Of a stretch of 64,000 nucleotides of DNA, positions 22,540 to 34,200 are shown piece after piece (the stretch's first letter is position 1; the number at the start of each line of letters is the position of its first letter). Under the pieces are notes generated by a model. It was given only the letters and a program-made list of their open reading frames with translations. It did no database searches and had not been told where the DNA came from. A program made the position numbers and the translations under genes. Origin of the DNA: Pagrus major (Eukaryota; Chordata; Actinopteri; Spariformes; Sparidae); the NCBI RefSeq assembly GCF_040436345.1, contig NC_133223.1, positions 6,113,847-6,177,846 on the forward strand, in the 5' to 3' direction.

Positions 22540-23660
22540 GCCTTAGCTGTGGTGATCTTTGTGGCAGTGAGAGCAGAAAAGCATTTCACACAAAGATAGG
22601 TGTTACAAAAGGCATCAAAAACTACATAACTTTCAAAGATGATGCTGGGTACTCAGCCTGTTGTTGGATCCAAAAATTAACAAGTGACATTTTGGGGAAT
22701 TCCAAAACCAGAATGCTGTCTGATAATTCACGCAGCATCTCCTGTTCAGCACCTGTCAGATCATCTGGTATTTCGGTTGCGTCAACAGAAAAGGGGTCTC
22801 TGATCCAGCCAGGCCTGGCCTCAACTGAAAGTTACTCTGTGAACTGGTCTGCCATGGGTAAGAGGTGCCAAGACATTGCATCTTGAATCGAAGTGTCAGA
22901 TGAACCCAGCTTGAGATAGGTCTCCAAAGCTGGAAAAGCAGCAACATCCCCAGCCCTGACTTTTGTGGCAAGCAGCTGCAGCTTTTTCTTCATGACAGTG
23001 ATTTTGTCATGGACCTCAACAACTGTCAGACTGTATTTCTGTAGTCCCATGTTGTGCTAATTCAGATATGAAAATGTATGCTGGATAGGCAAAATGTCCC
23101 AGCCACTGTTGGTCAATAGATTAGACTGTTGCTCTAGGAAAAAAATATCCTCACTTCATAATGCATTTGTAGAGCCTGGTTAGCACTTTACCTCTCAACA
23201 GCCATCTAACTTCTGTATGCAACAGAAGTTGCACATGTTTACTGCTCATTTCGTTCCAGAGCACACTGAAGATATGTAAGTCCATAGGTCAAGCTTTGAT
23301 GTAAGTGTCTATGACAGCAGTGTCTAGCACGGACTTAAGTTCCTCTGGCTTTTCTCTTGGTGTATGCTGCACTGGCTCCAGTTGACATTTGGGACTTTCT
23401 GTCGTATCCTTGCCACTACACCACTGTTTCGCCCAGTAATGACTTTCACTCCATCTGTACAAACACCTGTGCATTTGGTCAAGTCAATGCCATTCTCTTC
23501 AATAAATGTGACAAAAGATTTGCTCTCCAGTTGTCCTGGTCAGATAAACTCAAACTCATATCTAACACATTGTGGCTTTTGCTGCTCCTCTGGCCCTGTG
23601 ATGGTAAATCCCAAATTGAGATGCCTGAGCCTGGTAACCTCTTTTTACTTTCTTGCTAGA
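22540..23660 (-). pseudogene. hAT-family (ZBED5/SCAND3-like) transposase relic
   Basis: Decayed transposase read from 23660 down to about 22540. Pieces in order: LNLGFTITGPEEQQKPQC near the start, comparable with the conserved start of ZBED5/FAM200-like proteins; CTDGVKVITGRNSGVVARI (about 23450-23400), the DDE-domain block with Asp; VVEVHDKITVMKKKLQL (about 23020-22970); then DPFSVD with PDDLTG, and KMSLVNFW towards the C terminus. Frames change repeatedly and stops occur, so it is dead. No termini assigned. Confidence 0.6.
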
Positions 23661-25383
23661 AGTGGTGCTGCCTGGCTTCAGCACTGGCGCTTTGACATGG
23701 CATGGAGTTCATCTGACCAATCAGGGCCAGCTTTGTCACTTGCCTCGACTGTTTTATTTATACTATTTAAATATTCCACTCATGCAGCTTTTTAAGTCCC
23801 AATCTCACTGCATTCGATGGCTTACTAGTTCATGTTGGCTGTCACGTTCATTGACGTATAGGTCACGTCATTTCACATTCAACCAAGGTCCAAACTAATC
23901 AAAGAATAACTGTGGTATAAATTTACAGAAGGAATGTATGACTTGTGCATTGTTTAGGTGATTTGGAAGTCTCAGAGTCCTTCGCACTTGCAGAGGTAAA
24001 GATAAAGATAAAATGCAGAGCTTGTGGATGTACCAGACTCCCCTGATGTTACTGAATGTGAAATGACATTGACAGAAAGTTACCCACATTGTTCGCATTC
24101 TCCAAGGTACCATTATTTTACAGGACTGTAGATGCCTTGGAAAGTCTTGCAAAATGCCATGACATTAAACCTTTTGATATTTGACTGTGTCCATGTATTT
24201 GTGTCATAATAAACTATATTCAAGTGAGGACAACTGAAGGTTATTGGGTTTATTAAGTTTATTTATTTATTCATTAAAGCAATGAGCTGTCACTCAAAGC
24301 AGGCTGAGGCTTCACCTTGCTAATTCCAGTCACTGAACTTGCTTCTCAGCCTTGTTTGTGGTGTCTTGGAATTTTTTTATAGCAAATATTGGACAAATAA
24401 TGTGGCTCACTGAAGCTATAGGGTAAGGCACCAGTGTCAAGATAGCAACCCCTGATAACAGACAGACCGCTGCTGGAGCTGGCAAGCTCTGGAGGAGACA
24501 GCCCGGGCAGAGGCCAGAGCTTCTAGAGGGATACACACCAGGTAGTCCAGGGAAGCACATAGTTTATTTTTTAAATTAAAAAATGAAATTCAAAATTCAA
24601 AAGTGGATTTACAGTATATTCTTTCTTGCTTCTCAACCTCTGCAACAGCGAGCACAGAGCTGCTTAAGTCGGCTGTAGATTGCGGAAATGTTCTTACTTC
24701 ATTAACATACGGAGAGGAGACTGGAAAAAAGTAGAGGCACTGGAGGATAACAGAAAGAACTGGAATATCTGAAGTCCACCCAGGCTCCACCTCTTTACCC
24801 ATCAGATACTGCCAAGATGGCGATGACTGGTATCATCCACTCTAAGCCTCTTGCAAGCCCTTCAGAAACCTATGAGTAACATCACGCTGGCTTGTTTTAC
24901 AGTCAGTGGTCACAGCGCATCATTTTGAAAGCTGGGATAACTTTCCATCTCTTGTGATAGATAACACCCCTTGGAGTTTTCCACACTGACTCCAGGTATT
25001 TATTCTCCAGATGGTCTGGCTCCAATTCAGAATTTCTAGCCGACCCTAAGCAGCTGAGCAGTGGCTCCTGCCCCCACTCTGCCCAGCCCTCCACACAACC
25101 CTCCACAAACTTATGTTTGTTTTGATAGACTGTTACATATTGTACATTTAAAAGTTTTTGTAGGTGTTCACATACAAAATGGACCTAACCTAGCACTGCA
25201 TCCCCAGTGAAGACACAGTACCTGCTAATGTCTGTGGGCTACAGTATTCAGTCATGTATAAAATAGGGTGCACTTTCAGACAAGGTTCTTCTAATTAACC
25301 TCTGAAAAATACGACTACAAGTTGGGAATGAAAGCCTACAGTTTCCTTTAGAATCCACTGTGCTTAACACACTGCCATCAAAA
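23661..25383. other. No recognised gene
   Basis: AT-rich spacer. 25130-25250 resembles regions 3' of TAAR C (49500-49590) and 3' of D (60140-60230), so the duplicated TAAR unit probably reaches at least this far. Frames at 24330-24560 and 24903-25106 have no recognisable domain. Confidence 0.5.
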
Positions 25384-25667
25384 CAAAAATAGGTTACAGT
25401 CCTGATATTTACAGACTACACAGTAAATCCAAGAGATGCTGTTTTGAAAAAATAACAGAAAATGAACAAACCTGAAGTAGCTTGTCTGTTCTCCACTCAG
25501 TGGCTTCACTCAGTCATTCTTCAAGAATATAATAATGTACCATAAGCAATGTAAATGCATAGATAAGATTAGCAGCGTTTGATTACTTTACTGTCATTAT
25601 TTCACCATGACAGAGTACATTTTTCATTCATGCTGAGGGCCTAATTTCAGGCCCATGCAGAGTCTTT

Positions 25668-26891
25668 CTACAGTATGTTCAACTCACAGGAGTCAGGCTG
25701 CAGTATCTGAAATGTAACTATGAGCTTAGTTGATTTTCTAAACCAGGGATAATAAAGGGCATAAATTACAGGGTTTAGGCAGGAGTTAAAATAATACAGA
25801 CATATTACAAAGGCAGCAGATGAAGCATTGAGCACACTATCTTGGCCTGTAAGAGCAACACAGTAAAATGGGCAGAGACATATTAGAAACAAAACTACAA
25901 CAACACCAAGAGTCCTGGCTGCTTTCATTTCAGATTTCTTTGCAGTTACTTTCCCTGATTGTGTGACAGCTGCAATATGAGACCGCATGGCACGAGCCTG
26001 AGACACAGCCACCACAAATATTCTCATATACAAAACAACAATAACAGTAATGGGAACAATGAAGGAAAAAGTGAGATCTGCAAGTCCAGCAATGTAGTTA
26101 ATGACAAATACACACTCCCCAATGCAGGAGTGATACCTGCCTGGTTCTTTCAATATATCCTTCAGGATCAGACTTTGAAAAATTACAGAGCATATCCAAC
26201 ACAGACAAACACACACCTGAACTCTTTTTTGTGTGATTTCACTGGAGTAATGCAGAGGATGACATATAGCCACATAGCGGTCAACAGACACGAGCACCAT
26301 GGTTCCTACTGAAGCAGAGGCAATAATATATGCTACATACTGATACAGAGTACACATGAGGTCACCAAGGAACCAGCAGCCGTCTATGAGGACAATTTGA
26401 AAGAACATGAGGAGGCCCACGAAGAAATCTGAGACAGCCAGAGAGAGGAGGAGGAGGTTGGTGGGAGTGTGGAGCTGCCTGGAGAGGAAGAACAGCAATA
26501 TATTTATCAATATTTATAGTATCAATTACCATTGAGATAACAGCAGATAGAGCACATGACTGAAATACAATCAGATTACTATGAAGAAAATCCTCTGATT
26601 CTCACAGGCAAGACTCTTTGTTACTATGTATCAGTTTTATGAATTAATGAATGTCTACTTGAAGTGGGAGATAGAGATGATGACCAGCAGGTTAAGAGCT
26701 GCAGTGAGCAGAGAGATGAAGGACAGCAGAATGTAAATCAGCATGGTCTCAAAGTGAGGACGTATTGGCTTCCTGCAGGAGCTGTTGAGGAGTTGTGGAA
26801 AGCAGAGGTCAGTTCCCTCCAAGGTCTCCATCACCAGAGAGAGGAGAACCTGCTGAGCTCTGGCAGCTTTTTGACCAAAGCTTTCTGTCAT
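25668..26891 (-). CDS. Trace amine-associated receptor B, intact, two exons
   Basis: Sister of TAAR A. Exon 1 is 26891-26659 and exon 2 26478-25668 (811 bases, same as A), with a 180-base intron. The joined frame encodes 347 residues. DRY, the conserved TM3 Cys, NPxxY and the TAAR signature NSxxNPxxYxxxYxWF are all present. As in A, position 3.32 is Ala (127) and 5.42 is Asp (212). By eye about 21 differences from A across the 269 residues of exon 2, with a cluster in TM7 (FVICLYYF against FVFWLYDF) and one in TM2, so the two receptors may differ in ligand choice. The start at 26891 follows an out-of-frame upstream region; an internal Met in the METLEG segment is an alternative. Looks functional. 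Confidence 0.9.
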
Positions 26892-27290
26892 ACAACTAAT
26901 TTATCACTATCCTTCCAGCCCAGCCCCCCTTCCTCCTCACCTCTGCTGCTTTGTTCCTCTCCATAGAGATTGAAGTATTAGGCCTTCTTTGTTCATCCAC
27001 CTCAATGTTGGTGACTTTGGTTAATGTTTATCTCATATCAGGTCAAAGTTTGGCTGAGCTGTTACTCAAGTAGTGAGTAACATTGACCAAAGCTTTCCGT
27101 TTTACAACTAATTTATCACTATCCTTCCGGCCCAGCCCTCCTTCCTCCTCACCTCTGCTGCTTTGTTTCTCTCCATAGAGATTGCAGTATTATGCCTTCT
27201 CCTTTAATCCTCCTCAATGTTGGTGACTTTGGTTAATGTTTATCTCCGCCTTGGGCCATCTGCCAGATGTCACAGGTCAAAGTTGGCTGA
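26885..27290 (-). repeat. Tandemly duplicated 5' flank of TAAR B
   Basis: The block ACCAAAGCTTTC to the CAGATGTCACAGGTCAAAG end is present twice: 26875-27060 and 27083-27290, period about 205 bases. Copies share TTATCACTATCCTTCC, CTCTGCTGCTTTGTT and AATGTTGGTGACTTTGG. The other TAAR copies have one such block. Confidence 0.8.
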
Positions 27291-27299
27291 GCTCAAGCT

Positions 27300-27806
27300 G
27301 TAAATGTTGATCTTTGTGGGAGTACATCCTTGCCCTAATCTCTTTGCACCCAATTTTTTCCCAGCTGGTAGAAATCTCATAAACAGCACTGACTTCTTTG
27401 ATTCAATTTCAGGAATTCTAGTCTTACCCAAACAGAAAGCAAATTTTGCATCATGTAACTTGCGTGAGTTTGATCATGGGGATCTTTTTTGTTTACTTGC
27501 CCCAGACAGCTACAACACTTTATTGTGCATTATCCGTAAGCTAGCGAGCAAAGGCACACGACTGTCAACAAACTCAGTATTCACCAGATTCACCGGTTCT
27601 CTCTCTTCTTTCCCCTTCTTTTCTGTGCATTCATTACTTGAAATAAGTCTATCGGTTTTTTGAATGGGTTCTTCATTTAATGCAGATTTAACTAAATGCA
27701 CTTACGTGTCTTAAAAATGGCGGTTGCTAACATGCGTCTAAATGAGACTACAGAGGTTGTCACGGACATAGAATGTCATCACACCGAACACGGAGACTCT
27801 CTAGTT
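27300..27806 (-). repeat. Distal 5' flank shared with TAAR C
   Basis: Matches 50550-50977 and then 53128-53224, the two sides of the Rex3 insertion upstream of TAAR C. It contains the uninterrupted target site GCACTTACGTGTCTTAAAAA near 27699-27718. The match stops at CTAGTTCGTC in both copies. Confidence 0.8.
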
Positions 27807-28396
27807 CGTCTTTGGACGTTGGCTTCAAACTATTATAGTACTTGTGTAGTACGACGGTGGTGACATTGTAATAATGAGACAGCAATGTAATCTGTTTATA
27901 GCCTAACATCAGCTTTTTACTCCTGGCAACACTTCGAAAATCACGTAAATGGTGTTCATCTGTGAAGATTGTCTTGCTGAACAAAATGTGTCAGTAACAT
28001 AAACAGAGGTTATTTTCCGCAATAATCCAAAATCCAACACCCTACACCATCCCTACACCACTCTGTATTGCCCTATGTTTGAGGCTGACTGTTTCAACAC
28101 TCAATGAAAAGACCCAAATAGACTAAATTTGTGTAATTGTGCAAGTTGTTGAATGTTGAACTGACATAATGGTGTGAATGTCGCTGAAATCCTGACTTTC
28201 ACACACAGCAAGGAGAAGATCACAGTGGCAGTTTGCGGATACTCCAAGCTGTATGACAGTTATGTATGCATACTGAGATCAGACCAAAAAGAGGCTTGCT
28301 TAGAATAAAAAGTGAACAAGGAAGTCAGACTACCATGTGAGTTATGAAAATATGTTTCTGTGACTTTATTTCAGCTATCTGTCATACTTTACTCTG
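27807..28396. other. No recognised gene
   Basis: AT-rich sequence without recognisable domains or repeats. Confidence 0.45.
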
Positions 28397-28687
28397 AGCC
28401 AGTGGTTCTTAACCTTTTTTCTTTGTCAGTGCCCCCCTATCCATTATCCAGGTCCCTCACAGCCCCCCATTTATTAAAATGTAGGCTAATTGTCTTCACT
28501 TAATATAATCAGTACACTTAAAAGACATAATAAGCTGTACTCAAAATAATGTTTTTTATTAGACAGTAAACAAAGACAGTTATAAACTGAGTAAACTAAT
28601 AAAACGGAATAATCCATAATTTGTATTAAATCAGACAAAACTTAATAGTATAGAAATAGTATGTTCTTTATTAGAAAATGAAAAAAC
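28397..28687 (+). repeat. hAT (Charlie-like) terminal fragment
   Basis: Begins CCAGTGGTTCTTAACCTTTT followed by GTCAGTGCCCCCC, close to the known CAGTGGTTCTCAACC ends of hAT elements. The rest is AT-rich. Part of its reverse complement resembles 49360-49460 and 59970-60060 in the TAAR 3' flanks. Confidence 0.5.
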
Positions 28688-29457
28688 TGTTAGACTCGGT
28701 TGGTGGAGTGTAGACCCAAAAGCGGACAATGAGGCAGGAAGTAGGATATAAAGTACTTTATTGACTTCACAATGGTTTTGCAGGTTAAGGTGAAGAGAGT
28801 CCCAGGTGGAGTCCCCATCTGGGCGTGTGAAGATGGAGGTGCGATAGCTCACGGTGGCACTGGTGCTAGAGCGGCGAGTTGAGACTCCGGTGAACACAGG
28901 GTAAGGCTGCTGGCTGCAGAGGTGCGGAGAGCTAAAACGGCTGGAGCTGGAAACACTGGTAGTTGGCGTGCAGGTGAACACTGGGTGTAGAGAAAAAATT
29001 GTTAGATCTCTGAGAGAGAAACACGATCACTGGAGGAGACAGGCTTGAGCTGTGAGACGTGGAACGGGGGATGCACAAGTAAGGAGGCGTGCAGCTTGAG
29101 ACGGACGGCAAGGGGGTTGATTAATTTCTCCACCTCAAATGGAGGCTGCTATTGGGGAGCGGGGATACGGTGAAGATCCGCCAACCGCCGACTTTGCTGG
29201 GTAGATTGGGTGATGGAATCTCAGGCCAATCTCCAAATCTCCTTGCACCGTGTGATATGCGCGTGGACCGAAGGGATAGCGACCTCGCCCTCCTGGGTGG
29301 AGAGAAGAGGAGGTTGATAGCCGTAGGTGGCCATGAATGGAGTCATTCCGGTAGCTGAGCTGGTCAGGGAAGGGAGTACCAGGAAATGGGATTTTGGGCA
29401 GTGATGCAGCAAATGGCGGTCTCCAGATCCTGATTGGCTCAGGATTGACTATAGATG
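28688..29457 (-). mobile_element. Old Gypsy element, 3' part (LTR plus integrase end)
   Basis: 28688 to about 29000 matches the 5' LTR at 48368-48700 (shared GGTTGGTGGAGTGTAGACCC). 29457-29000 on the minus strand encodes the end of a Gypsy integrase: ANQDLE, then [20 protein letters not shown], and a [20 protein letters not shown]-like end. Stops and frame changes show it is dead. It is the 3' half of the element whose 5' half is at 45436-48700; younger elements lie between. Confidence 0.8.
29454..29457. repeat. Target site duplication of young Gypsy, left copy
   Basis: GATG immediately before the left LTR, repeated at 39286-39289 immediately after the right LTR. Four bases, within the usual range for Gypsy integrases. 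Confidence 0.7.
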
Positions 29458-31218
29458 TGTAACCCAGGTCCCATGTAGTTAAAAATAAAGCTAGAGTGGT
29501 TAATACTATGAGACTGGGCCTGGGCTCGTTGTAGGAAAATACAACTTTTTTTAATGTTACTTCTAGAATGTGTACCTTTAATAATGTTTTCTACTTTAAT
29601 AATAATGACCACCACAACTGTACTTTAAATGCAAAAATATTCCTTTCACAGGTATTTATTGACAGGGATAGATAAAATAAGATTCAAATGTAGGCTATTC
29701 TAAGAAAAATAAATAAAAGCACAATTCACAGTATGAATAAAGAGATTTTTTCAAATAGACTTCAGTTTCTTTCTTTTGGTTTCACACTTTCCTTTAACTT
29801 AAAATAAACCCTTTTGTTAGATACCTTCAAAATAAAATACCTTAAGTACCTTTTTAAATACTTTTGTTACAAACAAAACCCTTTACTTTTCAAAAGAAAA
29901 CCTTTTGTTTTTATACTTGACAATAAATATTAGCCTAATCCCTTTTTCAGAATCTTTAAGTTACCTTCAAACAGTACTCTTTAATTCACGAAAACACAAA
30001 ACTCAGACATGTACCTGTGGGCCCACACACATTCATATGAAACACTTAAATGAGATTTAACCCGTTGCAGGCCTGTTTATTGAAGCTTGTGTGCGGTGGG
30101 GCCTAAAAACTGTAATGGCCGCTTCACTCAAAGCTGAGCACAAAATAAAAAGCACGTGCATGTGTATGTTAGTACTCACGAATCCAGGGTTAGTTAGTAG
30201 GGGTAGAAGGGGAATGGGGAATGAAAGTCTCACGATGATAATGGCAATGGCGGTGGCAATGATGATCCAAACACACACTCGCGGGCAATGGCGTAGCGAA
30301 GGAAACACACAGCAGCAGGACTCGGCACGACACAGCCGAACGCAGAACAGGGCAGAAGAACACACACAGCAGGGCCATCGGCTGGAAAACCCGTCTCTCT
30401 CTCCAAACGTCCGTCTCCTTAAAGCATATTATCCGAATTGAGCCACAACATCAAAAACTATCTCATGGCGAATTAGCATTAGCTTTGCTTTAGCTTCAGA
30501 AATATCCCAATGCAAAAGCTACGATATGCAGGCACATTAGCACCAAATGCTACCGCTAGCTAGCACGTCGCTAACCTCGTTACACATTCAGTCTCAGTTC
30601 ACTATAACAGTTAGATATAGCACAAATACAGGCATACACATTATATTCACCTCTTGCAGGTCACACAGAAGTTTATATCAGGACCACGAGTAGTCGACCT
30701 CCACGATAAAACTTAATGCTTCCCACACAACACGATGCCTCCTCTCTTTAGCTCTCTGGTCGATAGCTTCTGGTTCTTTCCTCATGCGTGCTCACTACTT
30801 CCCACACTAACCTGCGGCACTAGTCCCGCCCCTTACACGGTGACTTTACTCTGATTGGCTCGTGAGTTTTAACCACCAAAGATAAAACAGGAATGAAATG
30901 ATTGATAGGTGACAAATAACAGGTTAGGTTACACATATAAACACGGCTTCTTCCTCTCTCTTTTTATCTCGAACCACAGTTATTTTACAGATTTAATGAA
31001 CTTAAAGACCGTTATATGAATTTATCTTTAAACTGTAAATAGTCTTATTTATTAAACTGTACATATTATATTTATGCTTTTAACCAGCACACATTTGAAC
31101 AGTTTTTTTTACTATTATGAACTCTATTTATTTATGAACTTTTTTAATAAAGCATATTATTATACTGTTAATTATTTTTTATGCTCTGTAATTTATATGA
31201 TTTTTGTACAGGGCTACA
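29458..31218 (-). repeat. 3' LTR of young Gypsy
   Basis: 1761 bases, TGTAACCC to GGCTACA on the plus strand. It differs from the 5' LTR at two sites I noticed (CAAAACCCTT against CAAAACTCTT near 29879; GTAATTTATA against GTAACTTATA near 31191). Unusually long for a Gypsy LTR. The short open frames inside it are non-coding by appearance. Confidence 0.9.
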
Positions 31219-34200
31219 CCCTCCCTCTTCTGAATGTGTAGATGTCCTCATCACACCTTTTGTCTCTCTTCAACTTGGAAGGGTGATTCCTTTTCTCCTC
31301 CTCCATGTACCTTTTGGATGTTTTGGACTTTTTCCTTGGTTCTTTGTCTTTGTCTGGTGTGTTCAACTTGAGTTGGATGACCATGCCATGGTGCATAATG
31401 GTAACTGGTTCACAAGATGGATGACCAGGTTTCTCATAAGTGAATCTCATGGATGGCTTTTGTTTTCTCAGTGATTTCCGGACTGTAGAAGACCTTTCAC
31501 TTTCACTTCTTGCGCTTTTAGCAGCTTTGTCATGTCTGGTTCTGTTTGACGGAGGTGAGCTTTCTCCCTCTTCTGAATCTTGCAAATCTTCTCCCGCAGA
31601 TTCAGTATTTGTCTCTTGGACATCAGCATCTGACAGAGAAGGTGCAGCACCTTCAGGCGGTTCATCATACTCTGTTTCTGTAAGTTGTTGATTCTCTGTA
31701 GCTTCACAGATTTCCTCTTCAGATTTTTCATCCTCTTCAGAGCTTTCACTTTCCTCCGAACTCTGACTCTCTTCATTCTCCACAGATCTTTGATTTACCA
31801 TGTCCAATTGTCTCCTGACTTCATCCACATCAAAATCTGGAGGATTGTGGACAGTTTCAAACTCTGAGTCTGATGACTCCATGTCACTTTCTTCAGACTT
31901 GGTTGGTTGACGTTTCCGGGTAAGTTGAGCTCGTGTTACAGGTCTCCGAACAGAGTTTGTGTCGTCTGATGGGTTTGACATCCTGACCATGTAACCGATG
32001 GGCAACAGGTGATCTCGATGGAGAGTTTTCACAACACCTGTACCATGCTCTGGTTTGACCTTGTAAACTGGCAGATTAGGCAACTTTTCCACAACAACAT
32101 ATGGTGTCGATTTCCATCGATCTTGGAGCTTATGCTTGCCTTTGAGACCCACATTTTGAATGAGAATTCTGTCTCCTGTCTCCAAAGGTAAGTCTCTCAC
32201 ACGGTGGTCATAACGTGCTTTGTTTTTCAGATGACTCTTTGTAGCAGCGTCAGATGCCAACTGGTAAGCTTTTTGCAACTCTTTCCTCATCCTGGTAACG
32301 TACTGTTGGTAGGAGGTTTCACTTTCACCATTTGGCGAGATTCCAAAACAGATGTCAATGGGTAACCTTGCGTCTCTTCCAAACATGAGTTGATACGGTG
32401 AGTATCCCGTGGAATCGTTTTTTGTGCAATTGTATGCATGTACCAGGTAGGTGATATGTTGACTCCAAGATTGTTTCTTTACACTGTCCAGGGTACCAAG
32501 CATTGCTAAGAGTGTTCGATTGAACCTTTCTGGTTGTGCGTCCCCTTGAGGGTGGTAGGGGGATGTTCTTGACTTCCGGACCCCAAGCATGGACAAAAGT
32601 TCTTTGATCAGGCGACTTTCGAAATCTCGGCCTTGATCCGAGTGTATCCGTGCAGGTAGGCCGTAGTGCACAAAATACTTCTCCCACAACACTCTTGCAA
32701 CGGTGATGGCCTTTTGATCTTTTGTAGCAAATGCTTGTGCATAACGTGTATAATGGTCTGTCACTACTAACACATTAGCGACACCTTTAGAGTCAGGCTC
32801 TATCTGCAAAAAGTCAATACACACTAAATCTAAAGGGCCATTACTTGTTATTTGGTTCAAGGGCGAAGCATGCTGAGGGAGTGTCTTCCTGGAGATACAT
32901 CTACCACAGGTTCGAATGTACTGTTCGACCTCAGCTGTCATCCGCGGCCAATAAAATCTGTCTTTAATCAGTTCGGTGGTGCGTTCCATTCCCATGTGTC
33001 CGCACTCATCGTGTAGAGATCTCAGCACCATTGGGCGGTATCTTGCTGGTAAGACCAGTTGTTTGATCTGTTTTCCACACATTTTTTCTTTTACTCTGTA
33101 GAGTAATCCATCCTTTAACTCCAACTTGCGACTTTCACGTAGGAGCAACACAGTCTCAGGTGAGTCATTTTTTGAACGAGTCAGTCCTTTATTTTTCTCC
33201 AGTGCTTTCTTTACTGGTCCAATTGTTGGGTCCAGGTCTTGTGATGTCTGGATATCTTTTGGACTTAGCTGGTCCAGCACGTTCATGCTAAGGTTCACTG
33301 GAAACACGTAGGCTTCTGGTACAGCGGCAGCAGGAGCTCCCAACTGATCCACCAATCTGTCGGGCTCCTCAGCCTCGTCACTGATGCAGGCTCTTTTGCA
33401 GAGGGCTTTGATGCCAGCAGGTGGGACACTAGTCCACTCTTTAGCTTCCTCTGGAGTGTACTGTCGAGACAACAAGTCAGCATCGATGTTGTGCCTCCCA
33501 GGACGATATTGGATGGTGAAATCGTAGGTGGCAAGGGCGGCGAGCCAACGATGTCCGACTGCACTGAGTTTGGCAGAGGTCAACACATATGTTAATGGGT
33601 TGTTGTCAGTTCTTACAGTAAACTTAGCTCCATACAAGTAATCGTGAAACTTGTCCACGACAGCCCATTTTAATGCCAGAAATTCCAATTGATGAACTGG
33701 ATAATTGTGTTCTGAGTCTTTAAGCTTCCGACTGGCGAAGGCTACTGGTCTGAGGCCCTCAGGATATTCCTGGTTCAAGACAGCGCCTAGGCCGTTCATA
33801 CTGGCGTCTACGTGTAAGATGTACGTCTTCGTGGGGTCAGCGAATGCTAACACTGGGGCATTGATCAAACAGTCACGGATACGCTCAAAAGCGTCCTGGC
33901 AGGCCTGAGTCCACCGTTCTCCGAAAGGCTCTGATGGCTTGAAATAGACTTTGCTTGGGTCGACACTTTTTTTGAACTTGGGGTCTTTCCAAGTGGGGGC
34001 GTAACCCTTGGTGAGCTCGGAGAGAGGACGGACAATGGCAGAGTAATTTGCAATAAATCTTCTATAATAACTGCAGAATCCGAGGAAGGACCTAAGCGGT
34101 TTCAGGTGAGTGGGCTCTTTCCAATGCTTGACTACTTCCACTTTGTCTGGATCAGTAGCTATTCCATTAGCGGAAACAATGTGACCCACATACTTAACCT

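Noticed and set aside
30057-30441. Open frames inside the Gypsy LTR, repeated at 38124-38508
   Set aside because: Identical only because the LTRs are identical. Readings lack domains and overlap on both strands.
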